Shown piece after piece: positions 39,907-48,565 of a DNA stretch of 64,000 bases. A program made the translations under genes and the position numbers. Position 1 is the stretch's first letter, and each line of letters begins with the position of its first letter. This DNA is from Pseudofrankia coriaricola. Lineage in GTDB: Bacteria > Actinomycetota > Actinomycetes > Frankiales > Frankiaceae. Below the pieces are notes generated by a model. That model saw only the letters and a program-made list of their open reading frames with translations, was not told the origin of the DNA and did no database searches. The stretch is from contig NZ_MBLO01000235.1 of NCBI RefSeq assembly GCF_001854805.1, forward strand, positions 1-64,000. The letters run 5' to 3'.

Positions 39907-41367
39907 ATGATTCTTGCTGCAGGAGCCAGGAGCACGCCGCCGGCCGTCTCGGTAGCCGTGCTGTGCGCCGGCGGGATGACGGTCTCCTTCACGCAGACGC
40001 TCGTCATCCCGATCCAGTCGGAGCTGCCGCAACTGCTCGGCACCTCGCCGTCCAACGCCCCCTGGGTCGTCACCATCACCTTGCTGGCCGCCGCGGTGGC
40101 CATGGTCGTCGCGGGCCGCCTCGCCGACCTGTTCGGCAAGCAACGGGTCCTCGTCGTGAGCGCGGCCCTCCTCGTCGCGGGGTCGTTGGTGTGCGCGCTC
40201 TCGAGCACGCTTACGCCGATGTTGGTCGGCCGCGCCCTGCAGGGCGTTTCGTTGGGCTTCATTCCGGTGGGAATCTCGCTCATCCGCGAGATCACCCCGC
40301 CGCGTATGGCCCCTACCGCCCTGGCCACGATGAGCGCCACGCTGGGTGTCGGCGGCGCGATCGGCCTCCCGCTGGCCGCGTGGATCGTCCATGTCGGCAG
40401 CTGGCACACCCTGTTCTGGGTCTCGACGGTCGTGGCCGCCGTCATACTCGTGCTCACGATCGTCGCGATCCCGCACGTCCACGACAGCCACGGCGGCCGT
40501 TTCGACCTGGTCGGCGCGCTCGGCCTCGCGGTGGGACTGGTCGTGTTCCTGATCGGCATCTCGAAGGCCACCGACTGGGGCTGGGGCAGTGCCCGCACGC
40601 TCGGCGCCATCGCCGGCGGCCTGGTCGTGCTGGTGGCCTGGGGCGCCTTCGAGCTGCGCCAGCCCGAGCCGCTGGTCGACCTGAGGTCCACCGCGAAGCT
40701 GCCGGTGCTGATGACCAACGTCGCCGCCATGGCCGTCGGCTTCGGCATGATGGCGCAGTCCATCGTGATTCCGCAGCTGCTCGGGCTGCCCAAGGGCACC
40801 GGCTACGGTCTTGGGCAGTCCATCCAGGCGGTCGGGCTGTGGATGGCGCCCGCCGGCCTGATGATGCTGCTGTTCGCGCCGATCTCCAGCGCGCTGATCG
40901 GTGGCATCGGCCCCAGGATCACCCTCATGATCGGCGCCCTCGTCATCGCCGCCGGCTACGGCCTCGGAACCCTCCTCATGGACGCCTCGTGGCAGCTGCT
41001 CATCGTCACGTGCGTCGCGTCGGCCGGCGTCGGCATCGGCTACGCCGCCATGCCCACCCTCATCCTGGACGCCACGCCGGCGGCCAAGGCCGCCGCCGCG
41101 GTCGGCCTCAACTCCCTGTCCCGCTCGGTGGGCAGCAGCGTGGCCGCCGCGCTCATGGGTACCCTGCTGACCAGCAACACCACCGCTTTCGGGCCGACGG
41201 AGCTGCCCAGTCAGCGCGCGTTCACGCTGTGCTTCGGTGTCGGCGCCGCCGCGGCCCTCCTCGGTGCCGGGCTCGCCGCGTTCATCCCCCGCCGTCGGCC
41301 GGACAGGGCCGGCACCGCCGCGGCGGTCGTGGCCGCCGGCAAGGAGGACGTCCCCTCCGCCGTGTGA
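39907..41367 (+). CDS. MFS exporter, DHA2 type (14 helices)
   Basis: A 486-residue membrane exporter with about 14 helices. Motif A is GRLADLFGKQRVLVVSA, the helix-4 segment is GRALQGVSLGFIPVGISLIR, and motif C is GVGGAIGLPLAAWIV. The family pumps hydrophobic drugs or metabolites in exchange for protons. The ATG at 39907 lies seven bases behind GGAAGGAAG; the frame opening at 39877 would begin inside the operator palindrome. The MarR gene follows 77 bases after the stop. Substrate induction through MarR release from the palindrome is the likely control. Confidence 0.88.
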   Translation: MILAAGARSTPPAVSVAVLCAGGMTVSFTQTLVIPIQSELPQLLGTSPSNAPWVVTITLLAAAVAMVVAGRLADLFGKQRVLVVSAALLVAGSLVCALSSTLTPMLVGRALQGVSLGFIPVGISLIREITPPRMAPTALATMSATLGVGGAIGLPLAAWIVHVGSWHTLFWVSTVVAAVILVLTIVAIPHVHDSHGGRFDLVGALGLAVGLVVFLIGISKATDWGWGSARTLGAIAGGLVVLVAWGAFELRQPEPLVDLRSTAKLPVLMTNVAAMAVGFGMMAQSIVIPQLLGLPKGTGYGLGQSIQAVGLWMAPAGLMMLLFAPISSALIGGIGPRITLMIGALVIAAGYGLGTLLMDASWQLLIVTCVASAGVGIGYAAMPTLILDATPAAKAAAAVGLNSLSRSVGSSVAAALMGTLLTSNTTAFGPTELPSQRAFTLCFGVGAAAALLGAGLAAFIPRRRPDRAGTAAAVVAAGKEDVPSAV

Positions 41368-41444
41368 ACCGCCGTATCCCGCCCCGCGGCTCGCGGAGAG
41401 CATGATCGGGGCACGTCGGACGGGGCGCAGGCGAGGTGGGACAG

Positions 41445-41954
41445 GTGAGCGCGAAGGTCAGAGCGGACGGCGCGCCGGGGGAGCAGCCGCCCATCGAGGA
41501 GACGCTGCTGCGGGCCATCGGGCGCGAGGTCCTGCGGCTCAGCCGGCGTCGGGTCCAGACGCCCGAGGGGTCGATACTCGACCGGTCCAGCTTCCGGATC
41601 CTGTGGGCGCTGACGGAGATGGGCCCCTCGTCGATGGGGGATCTGGAGAACGTGCTGCAGCTGGAGCAGTCCACGGTCAGCCGCCAGGTGAAGTCCGCGA
41701 TCAGCCGTGGGCTCATCGAGCTCCACCCCGTGCCCGGCACCCGGCGCCGCCTGCTGAGGCCGACCCCCCAGGGCGAGAGCGCCTACCTGCACGAAGGCAC
41801 CCTGCGGGGCGAGGTCTTCAGGAAGGCGCTCGCCGAGTTCGGGCGCGACCGCGTCCAGGCGCTCGCGGCCGAGCTGGGCGCCCTCAACGACGCCCTCGAC
41901 CACGCGACCGCCACCACCGCGACGACCGCCGACGTGCCGCCAGCCGGCAGCTGA
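41445..41954 (+). CDS. MarR family regulator
   Basis: A 169-residue winged-helix regulator. The core reads LDRSSFRILWALTEMGPSSM, then DLENVLQLEQSTVSRQVKSA, the recognition helix, and ISRGLIELHPVPGTRRRLL for the wing. MarR proteins form dimers that release DNA on binding phenolic or other ligands, sometimes after cysteine oxidation; no cysteine is present here. GTG at 41445 is favoured, with GAGGTG six bases upstream, over GTG 41436. It follows the DHA2 exporter on the same strand and probably controls the palindrome at 39864-39884. Confidence 0.87.
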   Translation: MSAKVRADGAPGEQPPIEETLLRAIGREVLRLSRRRVQTPEGSILDRSSFRILWALTEMGPSSMGDLENVLQLEQSTVSRQVKSAISRGLIELHPVPGTRRRLLRPTPQGESAYLHEGTLRGEVFRKALAEFGRDRVQALAAELGALNDALDHATATTATTADVPPAGS

Positions 41955-41984
41955 CCCGCCGGTTCCGGTCGTTACCGCTCGTCG

Positions 41985-42181
41985 GCGGTCGAGGGCAGCT
42001 CGGCGAGGACCAGCGCGAGCAGGCCTCGGTGTGCCGCAGGCTCTGTGCTCGGCGCGTCAACAGCCTGCTCGCGCTCGGCTTCACCGACGACGACGTGGCG
42101 GGTGACGGCAGCGGCCGGCTCGTTGACGCGCTCGTCGCCCGGGGTTCCGCGGACCAGGTGTGGACCCGGAGTTCTGGATGA
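41985..42181 (+). pseudogene. LLM-class oxidoreductase C-terminal fragment
   Basis: One frame reads VNSLLALGFTDDDVAGDGSG, then RLVDALVARGSADQVW before the stop at 42179. This resembles the C-terminal helix region of F420-dependent luciferase-like proteins (GF-DDD-A-GGSDRLVDALVA-G). No barrel sequence precedes it. It is a short, weakly supported relic. Confidence 0.45.
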
Positions 42182-42193
42182 AGAGTGAAATAC

Positions 42194-42235
42194 TTGTGGA
42201 TCTGTCGCCGGCGTGCACCCGCCTTCGTCCAGCGC
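42194..42235 (+). repeat. imperfect repeat, copy A
   Basis: A stretch beginning TTGTGGATCTGTCGCCGGCG recurs in modified form at 43947-43989 (TTGTGGATCTGGCGCCGACG), with about three quarters of positions matching by eye. The two copies flank the YhgE-like gene. The origin is unknown. Confidence 0.5.
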
Positions 42236-42264
42236 TCGTCAAGAACCCGGCTCTACGCTGACCC

Positions 42265-42305
42265 TTGTTCGAGGTTGAGAACAACAAACATCGAAGCTCG
42301 ATGTT
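42265..42305. promoter_or_regulatory. two dyads upstream of the YhgE-like gene
   Basis: TTGTTC-N8-GAACAA at 42265-42284 is followed by AACATCGA-AGC-TCGATGTT at 42287-42305, the second a perfect 8-base inverted repeat. Both lie in an AT-richer block about 180 bases before the membrane-protein start. They look like regulator sites; no regulator gene is adjacent. Confidence 0.5.
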
Positions 42306-42481
42306 GGAGGGTCCGCATTGGTGACGGTGACTCACAGACGTTGCCCACCGGACTGGCGGCGGTATCGACCGGCACGGTGCTCGCAGCGCCCGCCGAGCAC
42401 GCGAACACCCTTGTCCGCGCGTCCCGTGGTGGGCTGGCGGCCTTTGGTCGGCCCACAGACCGAGCGGCCCAGAGGGTCTGA

Positions 42482-43849
42482 GTGAAACGAGACGGCCTGT
42501 TGAGTCCGGAGAACGGGACACCGCGGGATGAATTTCCGGTCCGCGCGCGCGACCTTCTTCGGCAACGCCCGGTGTGGGTGCTGCCGCTAATCCTGGCCTC
42601 GGTCGTCGTCACGGCGATGACCGCGCTGTACCTCGGGTCAGCGGTAGACCCGCTGGCTCATGTGCGCGGCCTGCCGGTCGAGGTGGTGAACAGCGACCGC
42701 GGGGCCACGCTGGGAACAGAACACCTCGACATCGGCGGGCAGGTCGAGGCCGGCCTGCGGGCGAGCCCCGCGGTGTCCCACCGGCTGCGCCTGGAGCCCG
42801 TGACCCTGTCCGAGGCCGAACGAGCCATGAACCGCGGGCGTGCGTACGCGACCATCGTGATCCCGCCTGACTTCACCGCCTCGCTCCTGGCGGCGGCCGG
42901 TCTGCCGACGGCCGGGACGACGGGTGGCGGGGCAATCCAACTGCTGACCAACCCGCGCGCCGGCACGCTGGGCGCGAGCCTGGCCACCGGCATCCTGCAA
43001 CCCGCTGTCGCCGCCGCCTCGCGGACGATCAGCGGCCAGCTCACGGCGGCCGCCGGTGCGGGGACCCGGGACGCCGCGACGACGGCGTTCCTGGCCCACC
43101 CGGTGACGGTCACGACCAGCCAGTTCCACCCCCCGCCGCAGAACAGCGCGCTGGGCCTGAGCGCCTTCTACCTGGCCCTGCTGACCCTCATGTGCGGGTT
43201 CCTGACCGGGACCATCCTGCACGCCACCGTGGACGCGGCGCTCGGCTACGGCACCTCCGAGGTCGGTCCCCGGTGGACCCAGCTCCAGCCGAAAGCGATC
43301 AGCCGGTGGCGGACCCTGCTGACGAAATGGGCGATGGCGGCGGTCCTGACCGCGGTGGTGACTGGTCTGATGCTCGTGGTGGCGGCCGGCGCTGTGGGCA
43401 TGGACGCTCCGAATCCGCTGCTGTTGTGGCTTTACGCGTGGCTGTGCTCGGCCAGCGTCGCCGCCGGAACGATCGTGCTCTTCGCGGTGCTCGGCACCCC
43501 CGGGCAGCTGGTCGCCATCCTGCTGTTCGTCTACGCAGGCCTGGCCTCGGCCGGCGGGACCGTGCCCATCGAGGCACTACCCGACTTCTTCCGGCTGCTC
43601 AGCGAGGCCGAGCCGTTGCGGCAGATCCTCGCCGGCGACCGGGCCATCCTGTACTTCGATGCCCAGGCCGACGCGGGCCTGGCCCGTGGCCTCGTCGCGG
43701 CCGCGATCGGCCTGCTCTGCTGGCTCGCCGCGGGCACCCTGATCGTCCGCTGGTACGACCGCCGGGCCATGCACCGGATGACTCCGGAGCTCCTGGCACA
43801 CGTCGACCGCGCCGTCCAGGACTACCGCGCCCAGGAACGGACCGAATGA
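42482..43849 (+). CDS. YhgE/Pip-like (ABC-2 related) membrane protein
   Basis: A 455-residue membrane protein with one N-terminal helix (VWVLPLILASVVVTAMTALY), a large extracytoplasmic domain (residues about 60-220, with LPVEVVNSDRG and IVIPPDFTASLL) and five or six C-terminal helices. This layout is that of the YhgE/Pip and DUF3533 groups within the ABC-2 permease superfamily. The phrase PVEVVNSD is characteristic. Roles in phage reception and toxin or protein secretion are known for distant relatives; the function here is unknown. The GTG at 42482 follows AGAGGG. The gene is flanked by imperfect repeats, and an ABC ATPase relic lies downstream at 44027. Confidence 0.82.
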   Translation: MKRDGLLSPENGTPRDEFPVRARDLLRQRPVWVLPLILASVVVTAMTALYLGSAVDPLAHVRGLPVEVVNSDRGATLGTEHLDIGGQVEAGLRASPAVSHRLRLEPVTLSEAERAMNRGRAYATIVIPPDFTASLLAAAGLPTAGTTGGGAIQLLTNPRAGTLGASLATGILQPAVAAASRTISGQLTAAAGAGTRDAATTAFLAHPVTVTTSQFHPPPQNSALGLSAFYLALLTLMCGFLTGTILHATVDAALGYGTSEVGPRWTQLQPKAISRWRTLLTKWAMAAVLTAVVTGLMLVVAAGAVGMDAPNPLLLWLYAWLCSASVAAGTIVLFAVLGTPGQLVAILLFVYAGLASAGGTVPIEALPDFFRLLSEAEPLRQILAGDRAILYFDAQADAGLARGLVAAAIGLLCWLAAGTLIVRWYDRRAMHRMTPELLAHVDRAVQDYRAQERTE

Positions 43850-43946
43850 GAGCACGGGGCCCGTCGTGGTGACCCTCAATACCGGCCCGGTTTGTTCGCT
43901 GTCATTGCCGCAGACTAGATCGGCGTACTTGATGGCCGGTTGAATG

Positions 43947-43989
43947 TTGTGGATCTGGCGCCGACGTGCGCTCTTTCCTCGTTCAGTGC
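43947..43989 (+). repeat. imperfect repeat, copy B
   Basis: The second copy of the repeat at 42194-42235, beginning TTGTGGATCTGGCGCCGACG. It lies about 100 bases after the YhgE-like gene stop. Confidence 0.5.
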
Positions 43990-44026
43990 TGTTCGGCCGG
44001 ACCTGGGCCGGCGCGGGCTCGGCCAT

Positions 44027-44145
44027 GCCGGACGGGGTCGGCGGGTTCGTCGAGAGCCCGAGGTTCTGTTCTACCCGTATCTGTCGGGCCGTCGGAACAT
44101 GGAGCTGCTGGCCGGGCTGGACGGCGGGGTCGCTGGCGGGCCGCC
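44027..44145 (+). pseudogene. ABC transporter ATPase fragment
   Basis: One frame gives GVGGFVESPRF; after a frameshift the next gives FYPYLSGRRNMELLAGLDGG. Together they match the Q-loop to alpha-helical region of ABC-type drug/antibiotic export ATPases (G-(V/L)VE-P-FYP-LSGR-NL--LA). Walker A, signature and Walker B are absent. It may be the remains of an ATPase partner for the adjacent YhgE-like/ABC-2 protein. Confidence 0.65.
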
Positions 44146-44494
44146 GCGATCCTGCTGCGGTTGTGGGATGATCGGCTCGTGACGACGCGCGGCACCGTTC
44201 GGGAGTGGTCGAACGAGGCAGCTTCAGTAGCACCTCACGATCAACCGGGAGGACGACCCAGCCCCGACCTGACCACACGGCGCCCCCGATGAGACCGATC
44301 GCGTGCCGAAACAGCCGGCAAGCGAGCCGCCGCCGACCGCAAACGGACGTGATCAGTAGCCGGGCCGGGTTGGAAGATCCGATGAACAGCGGCCTATCTC
44401 GGCGGACCGATCCTCTGGCCCGCCCGCCGGCCGCGGGCGGATCGTTTCCCGGCGGCCGACGACGGTCGGTGACCGCAGTGGGAGGACTCCACCC
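44146..44494. other. gap before LtrA gene, nothing recognised
   Basis: About 350 bases without a recognisable gene, repeat or RNA. The final part holds the GGGAGGA ribosome site of the LtrA gene and presumably its promoter. Confidence 0.5.
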
Positions 44495-45859
44495 GTGACC
44501 GCATCGGACCAGGCACCCACGCCCGCTGGCCCCGCCGGTGGCGACAGCCCGGACGTCCCGGCCCCGCCGGCCGGCCGGCGCCGGGCGCCGGTGAGGATGA
44601 CGGGCCGGATCGTCCCGACCGACTCCACGCACCGGGTCACCACCCTCGAGCTCTTCTTCGACCTCGTCTTCGTCTTCGCCTTCACCCAGGTGACCGCGCT
44701 GGTCGCCGACGACCCGACAGCGCGCGGCGCCCTGCGCGGCCTGCTGCTCCTCGCGATCCTGTGGTTCGCCTGGATCAGCTACGCCTGGCTGGGCAATCAG
44801 GCGCGGGCAGACGAAGGTGTGCTGCGGGCGGCGTTGATCGCCGCCATGGTGGCGATGTCCGCGGCGTCGCTGGCGGTGCCGGAGGCGTGGAACGACCTGC
44901 CCGGCGGCCTTGACGCCCCGGTGGTGCTCGCGCTGGCGATCGTCGTCGTCCGCGTCGAGCATCTCCTGGTTTACGCGGTAGCGGCGCGTGGGGATGCCGT
45001 GCTGTTGCGCCAGATCGTGGTTGCGGCCGTGCCCGTCGCCGTGGCCGCGGTCCTGCTCGTCGTCGGCGCGTTCGCCGACGACGGGACTCGGACCTTGATC
45101 TGGCTCGCCGCGCTCGCCGTCGACTACGGCGGCATCTTCGTGACCGCGGGCGAGGGCTGGCGGGTGCATGCCCCGGGGCACTTCTCCGAGCGGCACGGGC
45201 TGATCGTGATCGTGGCACTGGGCGAGTCCGTCGTCGCCCTCGGCGCCGGCGCCGCGGCGTATCCGGTGAGCTGGGCCGTTCTCGCCACGATGGCGCTGGC
45301 GATCGCGGTGTCGGCGACGATGTGGTGGCTGTACTTCGACGTGGTCGCGCTCGTCGGTGAGCGGATCCTGCGCCGACGAACCGGCGCAGCCCGGACGGCG
45401 ATGGCCCGCGACACCTACACCTACCTGCATTTCCTGTTGGTCCTCGGGATCCTGACGACCGCGCTCGGCATAAAGAAGGTGGCCGGCTATGTCGCGGACA
45501 CGACCGACCATGACCTGACCGATCCGGTCAAGGGTCTCGCCGCCGTGACGCTCGGGCTGGGACCGGCGCTGTATCTCATTGGTGTCAGTTCCATCCGGTG
45601 GCGCAACGTCGGAAAGCCGAATCTGCCGAGGCTGGTCGTCGCTGTGCTGCTGCTCGCGATCATCCCCGCGCTGAGCCATCTGCCCGCGCTCGCCGCACTC
45701 GGGCTGGTCGCGGTGACGATGGCCGGCGTGACCGCGTTCGACGACATCCGCCTTGCCAAATCGCGGGACGTCATCCGCCACCATGATGGCCTCGCGCACC
45801 TCACCCCGGCGGACCTCGCCGAACCAGTCCCGCAACCCCGCCAGGAACCCAGCCGATAG
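44495..45859 (+). CDS. ltrA: low temperature requirement protein A (LtrA) family membrane protein
   Basis: A 454-residue integral membrane protein of the LtrA family. The conserved start TTLELFFDLVFVFAFTQVTA is diagnostic, as is LLAILWFAWISYAWLGNQ and later ERHGLIVIVALGESVVALG. About ten to twelve helices are visible. The name comes from a Listeria gene needed for growth at 4 degrees; the biochemical activity is not known. A 35-residue proline/alanine-rich cytoplasmic N terminus precedes the first helix. The GTG at 44495 has GGGAGGA about ten bases upstream. It converges with the TetR gene at 45926, and no operon partner is visible. Confidence 0.88.
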   Translation: MTASDQAPTPAGPAGGDSPDVPAPPAGRRRAPVRMTGRIVPTDSTHRVTTLELFFDLVFVFAFTQVTALVADDPTARGALRGLLLLAILWFAWISYAWLGNQARADEGVLRAALIAAMVAMSAASLAVPEAWNDLPGGLDAPVVLALAIVVVRVEHLLVYAVAARGDAVLLRQIVVAAVPVAVAAVLLVVGAFADDGTRTLIWLAALAVDYGGIFVTAGEGWRVHAPGHFSERHGLIVIVALGESVVALGAGAAAYPVSWAVLATMALAIAVSATMWWLYFDVVALVGERILRRRTGAARTAMARDTYTYLHFLLVLGILTTALGIKKVAGYVADTTDHDLTDPVKGLAAVTLGLGPALYLIGVSSIRWRNVGKPNLPRLVVAVLLLAIIPALSHLPALAALGLVAVTMAGVTAFDDIRLAKSRDVIRHHDGLAHLTPADLAEPVPQPRQEPSR

Positions 45860-45925
45860 GGGCCGACACCGGCACCATCACCACAGTGGCTGGAACCGGC
45901 GTCGAGGGGTATTCCGGTGTCGCCG

Positions 45926-46780
45926 TCACCGGGTTCCGGGGAGCTGGCTGGCCACGCCGTCGAGAAAGATGGCCATGCTGTGGTCGAAGACGTCGTCAGC
46001 CCCCGCGGAGACGTAGGTGCTCCCGGACGCGCGCAGGGCGGTGAACTGGTCGGCCGGTAGCCGGTCGAGCAGCTCGTCGAACCCGTCGGATCCCATCGCC
46101 CCACCCGGGCCCTGGCCGCGGTGGGCCCGCAGGATCACGGCGCTGGCCATGAGCTCCAGCATCGTGATGGTCGCGTAGCCCGCCTGTTCGGCGCTCAGCC
46201 CGGCCTCGAGGAACAGGCCGAGGGCCGCGTCGACGACGCGCAGCATGTTCGGCCCGTAGCCCGATCTGCTCCGCGCCGAGGGCGGCAACGGCTGGTCGAG
46301 ACTGATCCGGCGGAAGTCGCGCATCAACGCCTCGACGTCGGCCCGCCAGCCTCGGCCGGTGCGGTCGAGCCGGATGTCGCCCATGACGTGGTCGGCGATC
46401 AGCGCGATCAGCTCGTCGCGGCTGGCGATGTGCCGGTAGAGCGAGGCGATGGTGGTGTCGAGCCGCTCGGCGACGCAGCGCAGGGTCAACGCGTCGAACC
46501 CGCCCTCCCGCAGGACGTCCAGCGCCGCCTCGACGATGCGGTCCGAGGACAGCCCTCCCGGACGCGGGCGTCGCCTGCTCGCGGATGCCGCCCGCTGGGC
46601 CCACCAGCGGGCCGATCCCGCCTCGGGCGGTGCGATCCCGCGTCGGGGGGCTGCCGGCCCAGGGGTGGAAGAACCGATGTCGCACGCGTGTGTGCTGGCC
46701 TCGCGCTCAGGCGCGTCGAGCCGGGTGTCGCCGCCGGTCTCCGCGAGTGATCGCCGCTCCATTCCACTATTCAAACCCAT
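45926..46780 (-). CDS. TetR family regulator of the P450 locus
   Basis: A 284-residue TetR-type regulator. The helix-turn-helix is LTLRCVAERLDTTIASLYRH followed by IASRDELIALIADHVM, and the C-terminal helices follow the TetR_C pattern (VDAALGLFLEAGLSAEQAGY). The first 80 residues are disordered and arginine/proline-rich, which is unusual; a later start near residue 70 is possible because no good ribosome site precedes the ATG at 46780. It is divergent from the P450 gene at 46979. Two identical-format palindromes at 46792-46806 and 46825-46839 lie immediately upstream of its start, implying autorepression and P450 control. Confidence 0.83.
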   Translation of the reverse strand: MGLNSGMERRSLAETGGDTRLDAPEREASTHACDIGSSTPGPAAPRRGIAPPEAGSARWWAQRAASASRRRPRPGGLSSDRIVEAALDVLREGGFDALTLRCVAERLDTTIASLYRHIASRDELIALIADHVMGDIRLDRTGRGWRADVEALMRDFRRISLDQPLPPSARSRSGYGPNMLRVVDAALGLFLEAGLSAEQAGYATITMLELMASAVILRAHRGQGPGGAMGSDGFDELLDRLPADQFTALRASGSTYVSAGADDVFDHSMAIFLDGVASQLPGTR

Positions 46781-46791
46781 CTTGACGGTGC

Positions 46792-46839
46792 GCGATCGGC
46801 GATCGCATACTCCATCCACGGAAGGCGATCGTCGATCGC
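46792..46839. promoter_or_regulatory. pair of TetR operators
   Basis: GCGATC-GGC-GATCGC at 46792-46806 and GCGATC-GTC-GATCGC at 46825-46839 are two copies of one dyad. Centres are 33 bases apart, about three helical turns, so two dimers would lie on the same face. They sit between the divergent TetR and P450 genes. Confidence 0.75.
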
Positions 46840-46978
46840 ATCTTGGGTGAGGTGTGCGGTCCTGGACGCGGTCTCGCGACCGCCGACCGGGAGTCGTGCC
46901 CGTGTCGAGCGGCGGTGTCTCACCGCTGCCTCGCCATCTCCGCCGTGCTGTGACCACCGCGAGCGAAGGAAGGCCAGC

Positions 46979-48169
46979 GTGACCGAGGATCTGTACTGGG
47001 ATCCGTACGACAAGGCGATCGACCTGGATCCGCACCCGCTGTGGCGGCGGATGCGCGACGAGCGGCCCGTCTACCGGAACGACAAGTTCGACTTCTACGC
47101 GTTAGCGCGGTTCGAGGACGTCGACGGCGCCCACCTGGACCCGGCCACCTACAGTTCCCGCTACGGCACCGTGCTGGAGGTCATGACCCCGGAGCCCTGG
47201 GACACCGGGCAGATGATCTTCATGGATCCGCCGGCCCACACGACCCTGCGGGTGCTGGTCTCCCGGGCCTTCACCCCGCGCCGAGTCGGCGGCCTGGAAG
47301 GTGTCATCCGCGAGACCTGCGCGGAGCTGCTCGATCCTCGGGTCGGCGGCGATGGGTTCGACTACGTGCAGGACTTCGCCGCGCAGCTGCCTTCCATCGT
47401 CATCTCCCGGCTCATCGGGGTCGACCCGCGGGACCGCGAAGAGGTCCGTCACATGATCGACGGGACCTTCTACCACGACGAGACCGCCGGGATGGCCAAC
47501 GAGATCGCCGTCGCCGCCGCCAGGAAGCTGCACGAGTACTTCACCGAGCAGATCGAGGCCCGGCGTGCCGCACCTCGCGACGACCTGATGACCGCCCTCG
47601 TCCAGGCCGAGGTCCGCGCCGCCGACGGCGGCACCCGGCGGCTGTCCACGCGGGAGGCCGCCGACTTCACCGTCCTGCTCACCGCGGCTGGCACAGAGAC
47701 CGTCGCCCGCCTCCTCGGCTGGGCCGCCGACATCCTCGCTGCCCACCCTGACCAGCGGGCCGAGCTGGCCGCCGACCCGTCCCTCGTCCGGAACGCGGTC
47801 GAGGAGACGCTGCGCTACGAGGCGCCCTCGCCCGTCCAGGGCCGGGTCACCACCCGCGACGTCGAACTGCACGGGATCACGATCCCGGCCAAGTCCAAGA
47901 TCCTTCTGCTGACCGGCTCGGCCAACCGCGATGACCGCGAGTACGACAGCCCCGACGTCTACGACATCCACCGCCGCGTCGACAGCCACGTCTCCCTCGG
48001 CCACGGCATCCACTTCTGCCTCGGCGCCGGGCTCGCCCGCCTGGAGAGCCGGGTAGCGATCGAGGAGACCCTGAGGCGTTTCCCGACCTGGGAGGTCGAC
48101 CACGAGAACGCCGTGCGCCTGCACACCAGCACGGTCCGCGGCTACGAGAAGCTCCCCATCGTGACCTGA
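46979..48169 (+). CDS. cytochrome P450
   Basis: A 396-residue soluble class I bacterial P450. The I-helix oxygen-binding motif is AAGTET (LLTAAGTETVARLLGW), the K-helix ExxR is EETLRYEAP, and the heme loop is LGHGIHFCLGAGLARLESR with the proximal cysteine in FCLG. The enzyme would hydroxylate a hydrophobic substrate using ferredoxin and a reductase encoded elsewhere. GTG 46979 is chosen because GAAGGAAGG lies just upstream; the frame extending to 46847 contains no P450 homology. It is divergent from the TetR regulator with the double operator between. No ferredoxin gene is adjacent. The substrate is unknown. Confidence 0.93.
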   Translation: MTEDLYWDPYDKAIDLDPHPLWRRMRDERPVYRNDKFDFYALARFEDVDGAHLDPATYSSRYGTVLEVMTPEPWDTGQMIFMDPPAHTTLRVLVSRAFTPRRVGGLEGVIRETCAELLDPRVGGDGFDYVQDFAAQLPSIVISRLIGVDPRDREEVRHMIDGTFYHDETAGMANEIAVAAARKLHEYFTEQIEARRAAPRDDLMTALVQAEVRAADGGTRRLSTREAADFTVLLTAAGTETVARLLGWAADILAAHPDQRAELAADPSLVRNAVEETLRYEAPSPVQGRVTTRDVELHGITIPAKSKILLLTGSANRDDREYDSPDVYDIHRRVDSHVSLGHGIHFCLGAGLARLESRVAIEETLRRFPTWEVDHENAVRLHTSTVRGYEKLPIVT

Positions 48170-48213
48170 GCCCGCGTAGAGGTCAGGCCACGTCCGGTCA
48201 CCGGTGGGGTCGG

Positions 48214-48450
48214 CTAGCCCGCCACCAGGGGGCGAGGTTCGTGGATGTCCCGCAGTTCCGGGTCGGTGATGAGGGTTAGCTCGCCCCGCATGCCGTCCGG
48301 GTCACGGAACCAGAAGCTGTGGAACGCGCCGAGGTCCTCGACCGTGCCGTCGCTCATTCCGCGCGCGACGAGGCGGTCGCGGGCGGCGCGGAAGGCCTCC
48401 GGCGACGCGGCGGTGAGCGCGAGGTGATCCAGGTGCCCGCGGTCGAACAT
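48214..48450 (-). pseudogene. VOC family protein, C-terminal half
   Basis: The frame reads MFDRGHLDHLALTAASPEAF, then FHSFWFRDPDGMRGELTLI, the second module of a glyoxalase-fold protein with metal-site HLDH and the E of RGEL. The preceding codons (VEVTGNPHGAA) continue the same fold but no first module is found upstream, so the gene is truncated or starts abnormally late. Whether the 78-residue remainder is expressed is unknown. It converges with the P450 gene. Confidence 0.6.
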
Positions 48451-48565
48451 GGCGGGGACCGCGGCGCCGTGTGGGTTGCCGGTGACCTCGACGGGATGCA
48501 GCCCCCTCTGACTGATCTTTGACTTGCTGGAGCAGGCCGCGGGGCGAACGTTCGTTGAAGCGGCA

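Noticed and set aside
39862-41403. 513-codon minus-strand frame opposite the DHA2 exporter
   Set aside because: Shadow of the exporter gene, rich in Gly/Arg/Asp with no recognisable domain.
43577-45835. 752-codon minus-strand frame opposite LtrA
   Set aside because: Arg/His/Asp-rich shadow; the plus-strand LtrA frame has clear homology and helices.
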